From Advenella incenata (GTDB lineage Bacteria > Pseudomonadota > Gammaproteobacteria > Burkholderiales > Burkholderiaceae_B), in NCBI RefSeq assembly GCF_004217095.1, contig NZ_SHKO01000002.1:434001-498000 (forward strand): a DNA stretch of 64,000 nt, read 5' to 3'. Below, piece after piece: positions 18,077 to 27,790 of this stretch (position 1 is the stretch's first letter; every line of letters starts with the position of its first letter). The position numbers and the translations under genes were made by a program. The notes below the pieces were generated by a model that was not told the DNA's origin, did no database searches, and worked only from the letters and a program-made list of their open reading frames with translations.

Positions 18077-19062
18077 TAGTATTGATACCGCTCCTGGGAA
18101 TAGGCGGAGCGATGTTTTACGCAATAGTCCTTGAGCGATTGGATAAATCTCGTATCTACATCACGTTTGTGCCTGTCCTTCAGGCTGAACAGGGCAATGG
18201 GCGACAGTGTCCACTGCAGCGACCAGGGAACCACGGCCACGCCGGCAATGCGCACTAGCTCTTCTGCAATATCATTGGGTACGATAGAGACCACATGATC
18301 TCGCGCAGCAATGATTTCACCGGTCAGTTTTGCAGACAGGCTTTCGATGAGCGGCTGCGGGGGTACTACGCCGGCGCTCAGAAACATATCGGCCACCTGC
18401 TCGCGCAAGGGCGCCGGGGCCGGTTCAAGAATCCAGTCCAGTTCTGCCAGATGTCGCCAGTCGGCACGACGCTGGCCGAGTCGCGCTGCCAGTTCCCGGT
18501 TGGTAATCAGGCGCGGTGACTGGTAATAGAGCACTTCCTGCTGCAGTCCGGTCATGTCCAGGGATGCCGAAGCCCGGCCAATGACAAAATCCAGTGCGTG
18601 CTCCCTGAGCATCGTCATCAGGCTGCGGCTGGTGCCGTCGTGTATGGTAACGGTCATCCGCTGGCGATCGGGCAGGGTGCGCTCGAGCGCTGCAGACAGC
18701 ATTTGCCCGGGAATGAACGGGATGGCGCCCACATGCAGATGGGCAACGCGGCCGGCATTGACCGCTGTCATTTCACGCGAGAGCGCGCTGACATCGTGCA
18801 ACATGCTGCGGGCACGCGTCAGCAGAACCTTGCCTGCCGCTGTCGGTGTCATGCCGCGTCCGGTGCGCTCAAACAGGGGCACGCCGAACATATCTTCCAG
18901 CTCAGCCAATGCGTGGGTGACGGCAGGCTGGCTGGTGCCCATTTGCTGGGCAACACGGGTCAGCGCACCCAGTTCGCCAATGTGAAGCAGCAAGGTGAGA
19001 TGGCGCATTTTCAGGCGACCTGCGAGTCTGTGTTCAAGCGTGTCGGCAGTAGGGGTGTTCAA
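18076..19062 (-). CDS. LysR-type regulator divergent from maeB
   Basis: A 328-residue LysR regulator. The HTH is GALTRVAQQMGTSQPAVTHAL near residues 32-50, then a full effector domain. It has an N-terminal extension of about 18 residues (MNTPTADTLEHRLAGRLK) typical of the subgroup with R-x-K-x-R-H-L starts. It is read away from the malic enzyme gene across a 112-bp AT-rich gap, so it is a candidate regulator of maeB (inference). Confidence 0.85.
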   Translation of the reverse strand: MNTPTADTLEHRLAGRLKMRHLTLLLHIGELGALTRVAQQMGTSQPAVTHALAELEDMFGVPLFERTGRGMTPTAAGKVLLTRARSMLHDVSALSREMTAVNAGRVAHLHVGAIPFIPGQMLSAALERTLPDRQRMTVTIHDGTSRSLMTMLREHALDFVIGRASASLDMTGLQQEVLYYQSPRLITNRELAARLGQRRADWRHLAELDWILEPAPAPLREQVADMFLSAGVVPPQPLIESLSAKLTGEIIAARDHVVSIVPNDIAEELVRIAGVAVVPWSLQWTLSPIALFSLKDRHKRDVDTRFIQSLKDYCVKHRSAYSQERYQY

Positions 19063-19174
19063 TTTTTAAGCAGCTATAAGGTAATTGATATATCATTATC
19101 ATAATTGAAAATAATTTGCTTATGAAGAAAGCATAAACTGGATTCAAAATCAATTCTTCAGGAGGCTACCGCCC

Positions 19175-21466
19175 ATGAGTACCATCGATCGTCAATCAGC
19201 GCTGGATTATCACGAATTTCCCGTGCCTGGCAAAATTTCCGTTACCGCTACCAAGCCGCTGGTCACCCAGCGGGATCTGGGGCTGGCGTATACGCCCGGT
19301 GTCGCGGCTGCCTGTGAAGAAATCGTGGCTGACCCGCTTAATGCATTTCGCTACACCGCACGAGGCAACCTGGTGGGCGTTATCAGTAACGGCACTGCTG
19401 TGCTTGGCCTGGGAAATATTGGTGCGCTGGCCTCCAAGCCGGTCATGGAAGGCAAGGCCGTCCTGTTCAAGAAATTTGCCGGTCTGGATGTTTTTGATAT
19501 CGAGATCAATGAAACGGATCCGGACAAGCTGGTAGAGATTATTGCCGGGCTCGAGGCCACCTTTGGCGGTATCAACCTGGAAGACATCAAGGCGCCCGAG
19601 TGTTTCGAAGTGGAACGCAAACTGCGCGAGCGCATGAGTATTCCTGTTTTCCATGACGATCAGCATGGCACCGCGATTACCGTTGCGGCTGCCTTTATCA
19701 ATGGCCTGATCGTGGTCGGCAAAGATATTACAAACGTGAAGGTGGTGTCGTCCGGGGCCGGCGCAGCAGCGCTGGCGTGTCTGGATCTGATGGTGGATCT
19801 GGGCCTGCCGCTGGAAAATGTATTCGTGACGGACATCGACGGCGTGGTCTATGAGGGGCGCAATACGCCCATGGGACCTGAAATGCTGCGCTTCGCGCAG
19901 AAAACCGAGCACCGCACGCTGGCTGATGTAATCGATGGCGCCGATGTATTCCTGGGCCTGTCCGCCGGTGGCGTCCTTAAGCCCGAGATGGTCAAATCCA
20001 TGGCAGCACGCCCGCTGATCCTGGCGCTGGCCAATCCGAACCCGGAAATCATGCCGGAAGTGGCATTGGCTGTGCGCGACGACGTGGTCATGGCAACTGG
20101 CCGTTCTGATTTCCCGAATCAGGTCAATAACGTACTGTGCTTCCCGTATATTTTTCGCGGCGCACTGGATGTGGGCGCCACCACGATCACACGTGAAATG
20201 GAAAAAGCCGCGGTCTACGCGATCGCCGGGCTGGCCAAAGAGGAAATCAGCGATGTGGTCGCAACCGCCTATGGTGGCTATGACCTGTCATTTGGACCAG
20301 AGTATCTGATCCCCAAGCCTTTCGATCCTCGCCTGATTGTCCGGGTGGCGCCTGCTGTGGCCAAGGCGGCCATGGAAAGCGGCGTGGCAACGCGCCCGCT
20401 GGATGATCTGGAGGCCTATGCCGCAAAACTGCAGCAGTTCGTGTATCACTCAGGCGCTTTCATGAAGCCGCTGTTTGCTTCGGCCAAACAGATTGTTCGC
20501 GACGGCGGCAAGGCACGCATTGTCTTTACCGAAGGTGAAGACGAGCGCGTATTGCGCGCGGTGCAGGTCGTGGTTGATGAAAAGCTGGCGCGTCCGATCC
20601 TGGTGGGGCGTCCTTCTGTGTTGTTGGCGCGTATTGAAAAATATGGGCTGCGTCTGAAACTGGGCGAGGACGTGGAAGTGACCAACCCGGAATTTGACTC
20701 GCGTTTTCATCAGTACTGGACCAATTACTGGGAAGTGATGTGCCGTCGCGGTATCACAAAGGAAATGGCGCGCGTGGAAATGCGTCGCCGCCTGACGCTG
20801 ATCGGCGCCATGATGGTTCATGTCGGCGATGCCGATGGCATGATCTGCGGCACGGTGGGGGCCTATCACGAGCATTTGCGTTTCGTTGACCAGATGATCG
20901 GTAAAAAACCAGGCACAACGTCGTATGCAGCCATGAATATTCTGCTGCTGGATCAGCGCATGGTGGCGCTGGTCGATACCCACATCAATGATGATCCTAC
21001 CGCCGAACAGATTGCCGAGTATACCCTGGCTGCGGCGAAGGTGCTGGCACAGATGGACGTTGTGCCCAAGGTGGCATTGCTGTCGCGTTCCAATTTCGGC
21101 TCGGGCAGTTCAGCTTCTGGCGACAAGATGCGGCGTGCACTGGAGCTGGTGCGGGCACAGGATCCGGACCTGGAAATCGATGGTGAAATGCATGGCGACT
21201 GCGCATTGAATGAAGTGCTGCGCGAGCGCATTCTGCCTTCATCGACATTGAAGGGACCAGCCAACCTGCTGGTCTGCCCCAATGTCGACTCAGGCAATAT
21301 TGCCTATAACCTGCTCAAAACCGTGGCTGGGGGCAACGTGGCGGTCGGGCCGTTCCTGCTGGGTGTGAACGCACCTGTGCATATCCTGACCTCAAGTTCT
21401 ACTGTACGGCGCATCGTCAATATGGCTGCGCTGACCGTTATTGACGCGAATCGCGTCGAGAGTTGA
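19175..21466 (+). CDS. maeB: NADP-dependent malic enzyme with C-terminal phosphotransacetylase-like domain
   Basis: A 763-residue two-domain enzyme converting malate to pyruvate, CO2 and NADPH. The N-terminal malic domain has [14 protein letters not shown], the metal/substrate stretch [14 protein letters not shown] and the nucleotide-binding [13 protein letters not shown]. The second half (from about residue 440) resembles phosphate acetyltransferase and in MaeB is a regulatory module that senses acetyl-CoA. AGGAGG lies upstream of the ATG. Its last 29 bp overlap the end of the convergent CoA transferase gene. Confidence 0.95.
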   Translation: MSTIDRQSALDYHEFPVPGKISVTATKPLVTQRDLGLAYTPGVAAACEEIVADPLNAFRYTARGNLVGVISNGTAVLGLGNIGALASKPVMEGKAVLFKKFAGLDVFDIEINETDPDKLVEIIAGLEATFGGINLEDIKAPECFEVERKLRERMSIPVFHDDQHGTAITVAAAFINGLIVVGKDITNVKVVSSGAGAAALACLDLMVDLGLPLENVFVTDIDGVVYEGRNTPMGPEMLRFAQKTEHRTLADVIDGADVFLGLSAGGVLKPEMVKSMAARPLILALANPNPEIMPEVALAVRDDVVMATGRSDFPNQVNNVLCFPYIFRGALDVGATTITREMEKAAVYAIAGLAKEEISDVVATAYGGYDLSFGPEYLIPKPFDPRLIVRVAPAVAKAAMESGVATRPLDDLEAYAAKLQQFVYHSGAFMKPLFASAKQIVRDGGKARIVFTEGEDERVLRAVQVVVDEKLARPILVGRPSVLLARIEKYGLRLKLGEDVEVTNPEFDSRFHQYWTNYWEVMCRRGITKEMARVEMRRRLTLIGAMMVHVGDADGMICGTVGAYHEHLRFVDQMIGKKPGTTSYAAMNILLLDQRMVALVDTHINDDPTAEQIAEYTLAAAKVLAQMDVVPKVALLSRSNFGSGSSASGDKMRRALELVRAQDPDLEIDGEMHGDCALNEVLRERILPSSTLKGPANLLVCPNVDSGNIAYNLLKTVAGGNVAVGPFLLGVNAPVHILTSSSTVRRIVNMAALTVIDANRVES

Positions 21467-22685
21467 TCGCCCTGGCCGTCTCCTGCAATATTTCATCTGT
21501 GTGTTCCCCCAGATTGGGGGCATGCCGGTAAATGGAAGGCTGAGTGCGCGAATAGGTGCCCAATGGTGCAACCGTTCGCAAGCGGCCTTCCGTGGGATGG
21601 TCAAGCTCGACAATCTGCTGTACGGCCTTCAGGTGCGGGTCGTCCAGCAGATCGCCAACTGCGTATAGCGGCGCCACCGGAATATCAGCCTGTCCCAGCG
21701 CTTCAAGCCAGTGGGCCGAACTGCGGGTGCGCAAGGTGTCTTCAATAAAGCCGTATACCTGATTGACATGCACGCCGCGTGAGGCGATGGTGGCAAAGGG
21801 CGAGTCTGCCTGCAGCAGGTCCTGGCGGTTGAGCAGGCCCAGAAAATTCTGCCAGTGCCTATCGGTATGGATCACGGTGCAGATATAGCCGTCAAGTGTC
21901 ATATAGGGTTTGCGCGATTCGGTCAGAAGCCGCGTGTATCCCATGTCGCCTTTTGGCGGCACGAAAGTGGCGCCGCCGAAATGGTCGCCCAATACGAATT
22001 GGGCCATCCCCTCGAACATGGGGATTTCTATCGATTGTCCTTGCCCGGAGTGTCTGCTTTCCAGGACACCGGCCAGGCAGGCAATTGCCACCTGCATGCC
22101 GATAATTTTGTCGGCCATCGTCAGCGGTACATAGCGTGGCGGCTGGCCGGTGTGTTGCTGGTATAGTGCCGCAATGCCCGTCATTCCCTGGATCAGGTCG
22201 TCGTATGCCGGTTTGCCGGCATAGGGACCGGCGTTGCCAAAACCATAGGTTCCTGCGTAGACTATTTGCGGATTGACGGCGCGGACCGCGTCGTATGACA
22301 GGCCCAGCCTGGCCATTGCCTGCGGACGAACGTTATACAGGAAAACGTCTGCAGTGGCGGCAATGTCCAGGCATGCCTGACGGCCGTCATCGGTTTTCAG
22401 GTCCAGTACGATCGAGCGCTTGTTCCGGTTCAACTGCAGGAAATTGGCGCCCATGCCTTTATTGTTTCTGTGACCCATGTTCCGGGTGGTGTCGCCCGCT
22501 GGGGATTCTATCTTGATGACATCCGCTCCCAGGTCTGCCAGCAATTGGGTGGCAAAGGGACCCATGACAACGGAAGTCAGGTCGGCAATGCGAATACCCT
22601 TGAGCGGGCCGTTGGGTGTGTGGTTGTCCAATTGATTGTCCAATATGGGCTCTAAGCTGGCCGTGACGCTTTGACTGTCGCTCAT
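21438..22685 (-). CDS. CaiB/BaiF family CoA transferase
   Basis: A 415-residue family III CoA transferase moving CoA between carboxylic acids. Family motifs are GIRIADLTSVVMGPFATQLLADLGADVIKIE, the NKRSIVLDLK strand and KPAYDDLIQGMTG, whose aspartate (D162) is the likely nucleophile. The ATG at 22685 overlaps the stop of the upstream MmgE/PrpD gene by 4 bp. A frame open upstream to 22949 is antisense-free but runs through that gene and is not used. With an enoyl-CoA hydratase two genes away, it probably activates an imported acid (inference). Confidence 0.88.
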   Translation of the reverse strand: MSDSQSVTASLEPILDNQLDNHTPNGPLKGIRIADLTSVVMGPFATQLLADLGADVIKIESPAGDTTRNMGHRNNKGMGANFLQLNRNKRSIVLDLKTDDGRQACLDIAATADVFLYNVRPQAMARLGLSYDAVRAVNPQIVYAGTYGFGNAGPYAGKPAYDDLIQGMTGIAALYQQHTGQPPRYVPLTMADKIIGMQVAIACLAGVLESRHSGQGQSIEIPMFEGMAQFVLGDHFGGATFVPPKGDMGYTRLLTESRKPYMTLDGYICTVIHTDRHWQNFLGLLNRQDLLQADSPFATIASRGVHVNQVYGFIEDTLRTRSSAHWLEALGQADIPVAPLYAVGDLLDDPHLKAVQQIVELDHPTEGRLRTVAPLGTYSRTQPSIYRHAPNLGEHTDEILQETARAINSRRDSRQ

Positions 22686-24097
22686 GGCGTAAACAATGTT
22701 CTGATATTGGCAACGTCCGGCAGGCGATCCAGTGCCTGGTAAAGTTGCCCGGCACGATGCGGGTCCAGGCCTGCCTGCTGCGCTGTTGACGCCGCGTTGC
22801 CGTGTGCGTGTCCATCTGCGAGCCCACTTGCCACGCAATCCATGAATTTTTCTTGTAACTGCTGTTGCGTCAAAGGCAGACGTGCATGGCCGCTTGGATA
22901 ACGTATCTGCCCGGAATCCAGAACAGTGCCGTTTCTCAATGTCACGCAAAGCCGATCCGTCATGGAGAAGGCGGGATCTGCAGGATCCGGGTCATCAATG
23001 GCATGGACCTGGATTTTCGGATAGATAGTCTGCAATTGTGTACGATTCACAAATGCGTCCGACAGTTCAGCCAGGCCCACTTTGCCCGCCAGCAGCGCGG
23101 CGGCAATCGCAAATTCCAGGCTGAACTTGGCTTCCAGTTTGGTCTCCGGCCGCCGGTTGCGCAACATGGATGCTTGTGGGCGTCCGATAGTGGCATCGAT
23201 CGACGCGATGGTGTCCGGTGTCAGGTCGTGCTGCTGCGCCAGTGCGAGCATGCCGTCGATAATGCGATGGCTGGAATAGCAAACGGGATAGCGCTTGATA
23301 TTGACGCCGGACTCGGTAATGTATAACGCCCGGCCCAGCTTAACCGCTTCGTTTACATCAACGCGGCCGCCAGGCGATATGGCGTTCAGAAACCCCGCTT
23401 TGTGCTCAAAAACGTCTGCGCAGGCGGTCATGCCCAGCCTGGCCAGTTGCACTGCCTCCACCGCATTGGCAGCGGCGCGGCCTGCGTGATAAGGCTTGGT
23501 CATGGTGCCGAAATTGGCAACCAGACCACTGGCCATGCTGGCGGCAAGGCCCAGCGCCATGGTCGTGGTGTGCTGATCCAGTCGGTACAAATAGGACAGC
23601 GCGCCAGCGGCGGCGACGGTCCCGAAAACGGCGGTGGGGTGCCAGCCTTTGAGGTGATAAGGATCAGCCTCACGGCCAAACAGTTCTGCCCAGATCTCGT
23701 AACCGATAATATAGGCGTTGAGCACCTCTTTGCCGCTGCTGGACAATTCCCAGGCAGCGGTAATGACACTTGGCATAAGTACGGTGCTTGGGTGAGCCGA
23801 CATGGCCACGTCATCATAATCGAGGGCATGGCTGGCTGCAGCCCAAAGACAGGCGGCATCAGTATGTCGAAAATAGGCGCCTAGAAATGGGACCGGAATC
23901 GGCGAGTCGACCTGCGCACTCGTGGTTCCTGTAAAGTGCCGACCCAGAATATCTACCAGCGGCTCATGGGCGCCGGCAAACATGCAGCCCATGCAATCAA
24001 TGATCCCCGTCGTTGCCAGCTGATAGGCATGCTCCGGTACCGTGCTTTGGTCAAAAGTGTGAATGAAGCGAGCGATGTCGTGCGTCAGCGTGTTCAA
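22682..24097 (-). CDS. MmgE/PrpD family protein
   Basis: A 471-residue member of the MmgE/PrpD family, which includes 2-methylcitrate dehydratase, cis-aconitate decarboxylase and iminodisuccinate epimerase. Conserved features are the helical ASHALDYDDVAM stretch, GWHPTAVFGTVAAA and GYEIWAELFGREA. It starts with TTG directly after the TAA of the enoyl-CoA hydratase gene; AGGGGA 7 bp upstream supports this. Prp partners (prpB, prpC, acnM) are absent, so propionate breakdown is unlikely. A role on an unsaturated or branched dicarboxylate in the same pathway as the CoA transferase and hydratase is inferred. Confidence 0.85.
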   Translation of the reverse strand: MNTLTHDIARFIHTFDQSTVPEHAYQLATTGIIDCMGCMFAGAHEPLVDILGRHFTGTTSAQVDSPIPVPFLGAYFRHTDAACLWAAASHALDYDDVAMSAHPSTVLMPSVITAAWELSSSGKEVLNAYIIGYEIWAELFGREADPYHLKGWHPTAVFGTVAAAGALSYLYRLDQHTTTMALGLAASMASGLVANFGTMTKPYHAGRAAANAVEAVQLARLGMTACADVFEHKAGFLNAISPGGRVDVNEAVKLGRALYITESGVNIKRYPVCYSSHRIIDGMLALAQQHDLTPDTIASIDATIGRPQASMLRNRRPETKLEAKFSLEFAIAAALLAGKVGLAELSDAFVNRTQLQTIYPKIQVHAIDDPDPADPAFSMTDRLCVTLRNGTVLDSGQIRYPSGHARLPLTQQQLQEKFMDCVASGLADGHAHGNAASTAQQAGLDPHRAGQLYQALDRLPDVANIRTLFTP

Positions 24098-24898
24098 TTA
24101 TTTTCCCCTGAAAACGGGCTTGCGTTTCTCATTGAATGCCTTGACCCCTTCATGCCGGTCTTCGGTGTCGATAAGGTGATTATAGGCTTCGACTTCAAAA
24201 CGATATGCCGTACGCAATTCCATTTGCCCGCCGTAACGGACCGATTTTTTGATCTGGCGTACCGAAAGCGGTGCATTGCCGGCTATGCATGCGGCGGTTT
24301 CCAGGGCTTGCTCCAGCGTTTGCTCCGACTCGCATACTTTATTGACCAGCCCCCACTGCAGCGCATCATTGCAATCAAAAGGGCGGCCGGTCATCAGGAT
24401 CTCTTTGGCTCTGCGATCGCCCACGGCACGAGGCAGATTCTGGGTGCCGCCGGCGCCAGGCATGATGCCAAGCGTGACTTCGGTCAGGGCAAAGCGCGCC
24501 GTCTTGCTGGCATAGATGAAGTCGCAGCACATGGCCATTTCCAGGCCACCGGCATACGCATGACCATTGACCGCGGCAATCACCGGATAGGGAAGGTCAA
24601 CCAGGGTCCAGTACATGCGCTCGAACAACTCATGCTGTTGTTGCCATTGCGCCTTGCTCATGCCATTGCGCTCCTTCAGATCTCCGCCCGCGCAGAAAAT
24701 CTTGTCTCCCGCTCCGGTGAGGACGACACAGCGTACAGGCCCCGGATCTGCGATCAGGCGATTCCAAAGATCAAGCAGTTCTTCTCCCATTTGGGTATTC
24801 AGGGCATTGGCCACCTCGGGCCGGTTCAGTGTGATTAGCAGAATGTGATCAGATTTGATTGCGGTCGTGATCGTGGCATATTCGGGCAGCGCGAACAT
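24098..24898 (-). CDS. Enoyl-CoA hydratase/isomerase family protein
   Basis: A 266-residue crotonase-fold enzyme. The oxyanion-hole [11 protein letters not shown] is near residue 65. Both catalytic glutamates of true hydratases appear present, in [11 protein letters not shown] and [16 protein letters not shown]. It would hydrate a 2-enoyl-CoA to a 3-hydroxyacyl-CoA. The ATG at 24898 has AGGAG 8 bp upstream. It is the first gene of a three-gene leftward operon with an MmgE/PrpD protein and a CoA transferase, behind two TGTACGTACA operators and opposite a GntR gene. Confidence 0.88.
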   Translation of the reverse strand: MFALPEYATITTAIKSDHILLITLNRPEVANALNTQMGEELLDLWNRLIADPGPVRCVVLTGAGDKIFCAGGDLKERNGMSKAQWQQQHELFERMYWTLVDLPYPVIAAVNGHAYAGGLEMAMCCDFIYASKTARFALTEVTLGIMPGAGGTQNLPRAVGDRRAKEILMTGRPFDCNDALQWGLVNKVCESEQTLEQALETAACIAGNAPLSVRQIKKSVRYGGQMELRTAYRFEVEAYNHLIDTEDRHEGVKAFNEKRKPVFRGK

Positions 24899-24946
24899 CG
24901 GGTTATCTCCTGTTGGTCGGCTTGTTATCAATAAAATAGAAATAGT

Positions 24947-25026
24947 AATTGTACGTACATTGTAAATAATCCAATTTCAATTGCAATAGACAATTCTGAT
25001 ATTAAAGATATAATTGTACGTACATT
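24947..25026. promoter_or_regulatory. Two copies of a palindromic operator, AATTGTACGTACATT
   Basis: The 15-mer AATTGTACGTACATT occurs exactly twice, at 24947-24961 and 25012-25026, 65 bp apart (about six helical turns). The core TGTACGTACA is a perfect palindrome (24950-24959 and 25015-25024). The sites lie in the AT-rich 241-bp gap between the divergent enoyl-CoA hydratase and GntR genes, the expected place for an autoregulated GntR operator, possibly with looping. The same core occurs twice before the permease operon at 39138. Confidence 0.75.
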
Positions 25027-25139
25027 AAATTTGCGCGTTGCCTGCTCAATGCAGGCACGGCTGTGCTGTATCGGGAGATAGATTTCTTCCATGTAGCGGC
25101 AGCCGTGCGGGGCAGGAACGTCAACCCAGACAGGATCCG

Positions 25140-25874
25140 ATGACAAAACGCCTTCCGCGCTATGCCTGGCTTCATCAGACGTTGCTCAATGATATTGAGA
25201 GCGGGCGGTATGGCGTGGGCACGCAGTTGCCAACGGAACATCAGCTTTGTCATATTTATGGCGTGAGCCGGCATACGGTGCGCGAGGCAACCCGCCGTCT
25301 GGCGCAGGCCGGGCTGATCACGCGAACTGCAGGTTCCGGTACTGTGGTCATTGCCAGTAGCCCCGTTGCTGTAGAGCCTGTCTTTGTATCTGCCTTTGGC
25401 TCTTTGCAAGACTTGATGCGATATACACAACAGACCCGACTGGAAGTTTTGGGTGAACAGTTTATTACGCTGGATCCGTGCGAAGCGGCGAGGTTGCACG
25501 TGCCCGCTGGGGTGGAACTGCTCATGCTGCATACCAATCGCCGTCTGGTACGGGATGGCACCGTAATTTCGTATACCCGCGTCTATTTGCCACCGGAGTT
25601 TGCCGGCGTGCGGGACAAGCTAACAGGCAATCATCCCAGCGTGTTCAGTATTCTGCAGTCCGAATATGGTCAGCAAATACATAAAGTGAGCCAGCAAGTG
25701 GTTGCCGAAAGGGTGCCGGAGTCAGCGACAGGTCTGGTCGATTGCAAGCCGGGAGATATGGCGCTTGGAATACTAAGAGTATATTTTGATAATGCCGGCC
25801 GGCTTTTGACTGCTTCAGATAATTTTTATATACCAGACCGGTTCAGCTTGATGGCCACCTGGGAGCGGCCTTGA
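25140..25874 (+). CDS. GntR-family (HutC/UTRA type) transcriptional regulator
   Basis: A 244-residue regulator with an N-terminal GntR winged HTH (residues 1-75; QLPTEHQLCHIYGVSRHTVREATRRL) and a C-terminal UTRA ligand domain (from about residue 90; VEPVFVSAFGSLQDLMRY). The ATG at 25140 has AGGA 7 bp upstream. It faces the CoA transferase/hydratase operon across two TGTACGTACA palindromes and precedes a Bug receptor gene. It likely represses both in the absence of the pathway acid or its CoA ester (inference). Confidence 0.88.
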   Translation: MTKRLPRYAWLHQTLLNDIESGRYGVGTQLPTEHQLCHIYGVSRHTVREATRRLAQAGLITRTAGSGTVVIASSPVAVEPVFVSAFGSLQDLMRYTQQTRLEVLGEQFITLDPCEAARLHVPAGVELLMLHTNRRLVRDGTVISYTRVYLPPEFAGVRDKLTGNHPSVFSILQSEYGQQIHKVSQQVVAERVPESATGLVDCKPGDMALGILRVYFDNAGRLLTASDNFYIPDRFSLMATWERP

Positions 25875-25954
25875 AGCAGGATGCCTTACCTGACGCTTTT
25901 GAAGTGCTAAGACAATAAGCACCTGAGACAACAATATTATAAACGGAGACACAA

Positions 25955-26923
25955 ATGAGAAAACTGCCCGCGCTGTTCCTGATCCTGCTTGCCTTGTCGC
26001 CCCTGGCTGCTTATGCGGCGTACCCGGAAAAAAGCGTGCATATCACGATTCCCTATCCGAGTGGCCAGACGACGGATATTATTGGGCGACTGCTGGCCGA
26101 GCAGCTATCGAAGCATCTGAAGCAGCCGTTTGTGGTGGAAAACAAAGGTGGTGCGGGTGGCATCATCGGTCTGGAGGCGGCCAAACGCGAAAAGCCGGAC
26201 GGCTATCGTTTGCTGGTGGGGGCCTCCGGGCCGCTGGCCATCAACCCCTCGTTGTACACCAACCTGCCGTACGACACGCTAAAAGACTTCAAAGCGGTGG
26301 GGCTGGTTTCCAAAGTGCCGCTCTTTCTGGTGGCGCGCAAGGATTTCCCGGCCGATACGGTACCGGAATTGATCAGTTATCTGAAGCAAAATGACGGCAA
26401 GATCAATTATGGTTCCGGGGGCGTTGGCTTGACCAATCATCTGACAATGGAAATGTTCAAGCACCAGACTGCATTGAACCTGTTGCATGTGCCTTATCGC
26501 GGCGCGACCGCAGCCGTTGCTGGTCTGGTCGGGGGCGACACCTCGGTCATGTTTGAAGCGGCGCCAGCGATCAAGCCCCTGGTCCAGGATGGCCGTCTGA
26601 AGGTATTTGGCGTAGCCAATAAAAGCGGGTCCCAGGCATTTGCCGGCGTAAAGCCGCTGGCGGAATTGGGCGTGCCTGGTTTTGATGCAACGGCCTGGAT
26701 CGCGCTGCTTGCTCCTGCCGGTACCCCGGACGATACGGTGCGGGTTCTGAACGACGCCATGCAAAAAATCCTGCAGGATCCGCAATTGAAGAGCAAACTG
26801 GCGACAATAGGCAATGAAGTATTCATTGCCTCGCCGCAAGACAGTCAGGCATTTATTGAAAAAGAAATTAAATTCTGGGGTGAGGCAGCAAAGGCATCCG
26901 GCGTCAAACCCAGTAAACTATAA
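25955..26923 (+). CDS. Tripartite tricarboxylate transporter receptor (Bug/TctC family)
   Basis: A 322-residue periplasmic receptor. The signal peptide ends near AAYAAYP (about residue 22), then VHITIPYPSGQTTDIIGRLLAE replaces the usual PFPPGG with PYPSGQ. The ENKGGAGGIIGLEAAKREKPDGY loop is typical. GGAGA precedes the ATG. It lies 80 bp after the GntR gene in the same direction and across from the CoA-linked operon, so it probably binds the acid those enzymes use. No TctA/TctB partners are in the window. Confidence 0.9.
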   Translation: MRKLPALFLILLALSPLAAYAAYPEKSVHITIPYPSGQTTDIIGRLLAEQLSKHLKQPFVVENKGGAGGIIGLEAAKREKPDGYRLLVGASGPLAINPSLYTNLPYDTLKDFKAVGLVSKVPLFLVARKDFPADTVPELISYLKQNDGKINYGSGGVGLTNHLTMEMFKHQTALNLLHVPYRGATAAVAGLVGGDTSVMFEAAPAIKPLVQDGRLKVFGVANKSGSQAFAGVKPLAELGVPGFDATAWIALLAPAGTPDDTVRVLNDAMQKILQDPQLKSKLATIGNEVFIASPQDSQAFIEKEIKFWGEAAKASGVKPSKL

Positions 26924-27221
26924 AGCACCAATGACCGTATAGCGTTGTTGCCGTCGGTTTTGATCAGATGACGTTCACTGGTCTGCTGTTGGTATGCTGG
27001 CTGTGATTTTTGTCTGCGGTGGGCCAGTAATAGCAATTGAAACGGCGCCAAGGTCATGGCGTGCGTGTGCGCATCGTGCACAGGCACCATGCCGCAAATA
27101 GACTATTTAGGTAACGGGCAATCCGGGCCGGACAACGTACGCGTTTGCTGGTTTTGCGTGTTCAGACACAAATGCAGATGCCGATTGCTCTTGCCGTTCT
27201 GACTGGATCAGGAGAATCATC

Positions 27222-27650
27222 ATGTTGGAAAAAAGCGCAATTATTCCCTGTCTGCGTTACAAGGATGCGCCCGCAGCGATTCGTTTTCTGTGCGAGGCAT
27301 TTGGATTTACCCACCACGCAATCTACGCGGACGAAAAAGACCCGAATATTATTCATCATGCCCAACTGGTTATTGGTAACAATATGATCATGCTGGGCAG
27401 CGATCGGGAGTCGCCGGCCAAGGATTTGTACCACTGGCTGACCCCCGACGAGGCCCGCGGAATCACCATGTGCATTTGCATGCACGTTGATGACCCCGAT
27501 GCCCACGCTGAGCATGCAGCCAAGTGCGGCGCCATTATTATCCAGCCGCCTTATGATAACCAGGGCTATCCGGGGCGTTCTTATGATGCCAAAGACATGG
27601 AAGGAAATATCTGGAATTTCACCAGTTATGATCCGTGGCAGACGCCGTGA
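27222..27650 (+). CDS. VOC-superfamily protein (PhnB-like)
   Basis: A 142-residue glyoxalase/VOC protein. It starts IIPCLRYKDAPAAIRFLCEAFGF, a typical first unit, and ends RSYDAKDMEGNIWNFTSYDPW, which matches the PhnB-like group where the D-x-x-G-x-x-W segment closes the metal site. AGGAG precedes the ATG. It lies alone: 298 bp after the Bug receptor and 140 bp before the TIR gene. Substrate and function are unknown. Confidence 0.8.
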   Translation: MLEKSAIIPCLRYKDAPAAIRFLCEAFGFTHHAIYADEKDPNIIHHAQLVIGNNMIMLGSDRESPAKDLYHWLTPDEARGITMCICMHVDDPDAHAEHAAKCGAIIIQPPYDNQGYPGRSYDAKDMEGNIWNFTSYDPWQTP

Positions 27651-27668
27651 CTGTGCAGCACTAACACA

Positions 27669-27742
27669 AGCGCCATAAGGAACTCACAATCCGATACATC
27701 ATTTTCCGATAAACCGGGTGGCCGGCTATTGTCTATGGCGCT
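27669..27742. repeat. 9-bp inverted repeat AGCGCCATA/TATGGCGCT before the TIR gene
   Basis: AGCGCCATA at 27669-27677 is exactly complementary to TATGGCGCT at 27734-27742; centres are 65 bp apart. Both arms are in the noncoding gap just upstream of the TIR gene. It may be an operator pair for that unit or a chance match. Confidence 0.45.
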
Positions 27743-27790
27743 GATCTACAGTAAAACCATGGCTTGGGAGCCTGTCAGCATAAAGATAAT

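Noticed and set aside
21438-22685. Loss of the catalytic aspartate in the CoA transferase
   Set aside because: A glutamate in IPMFEGM looked like a substituted nucleophile, but the likely catalytic aspartate is D162 in KPAYDDLIQ, which is present.
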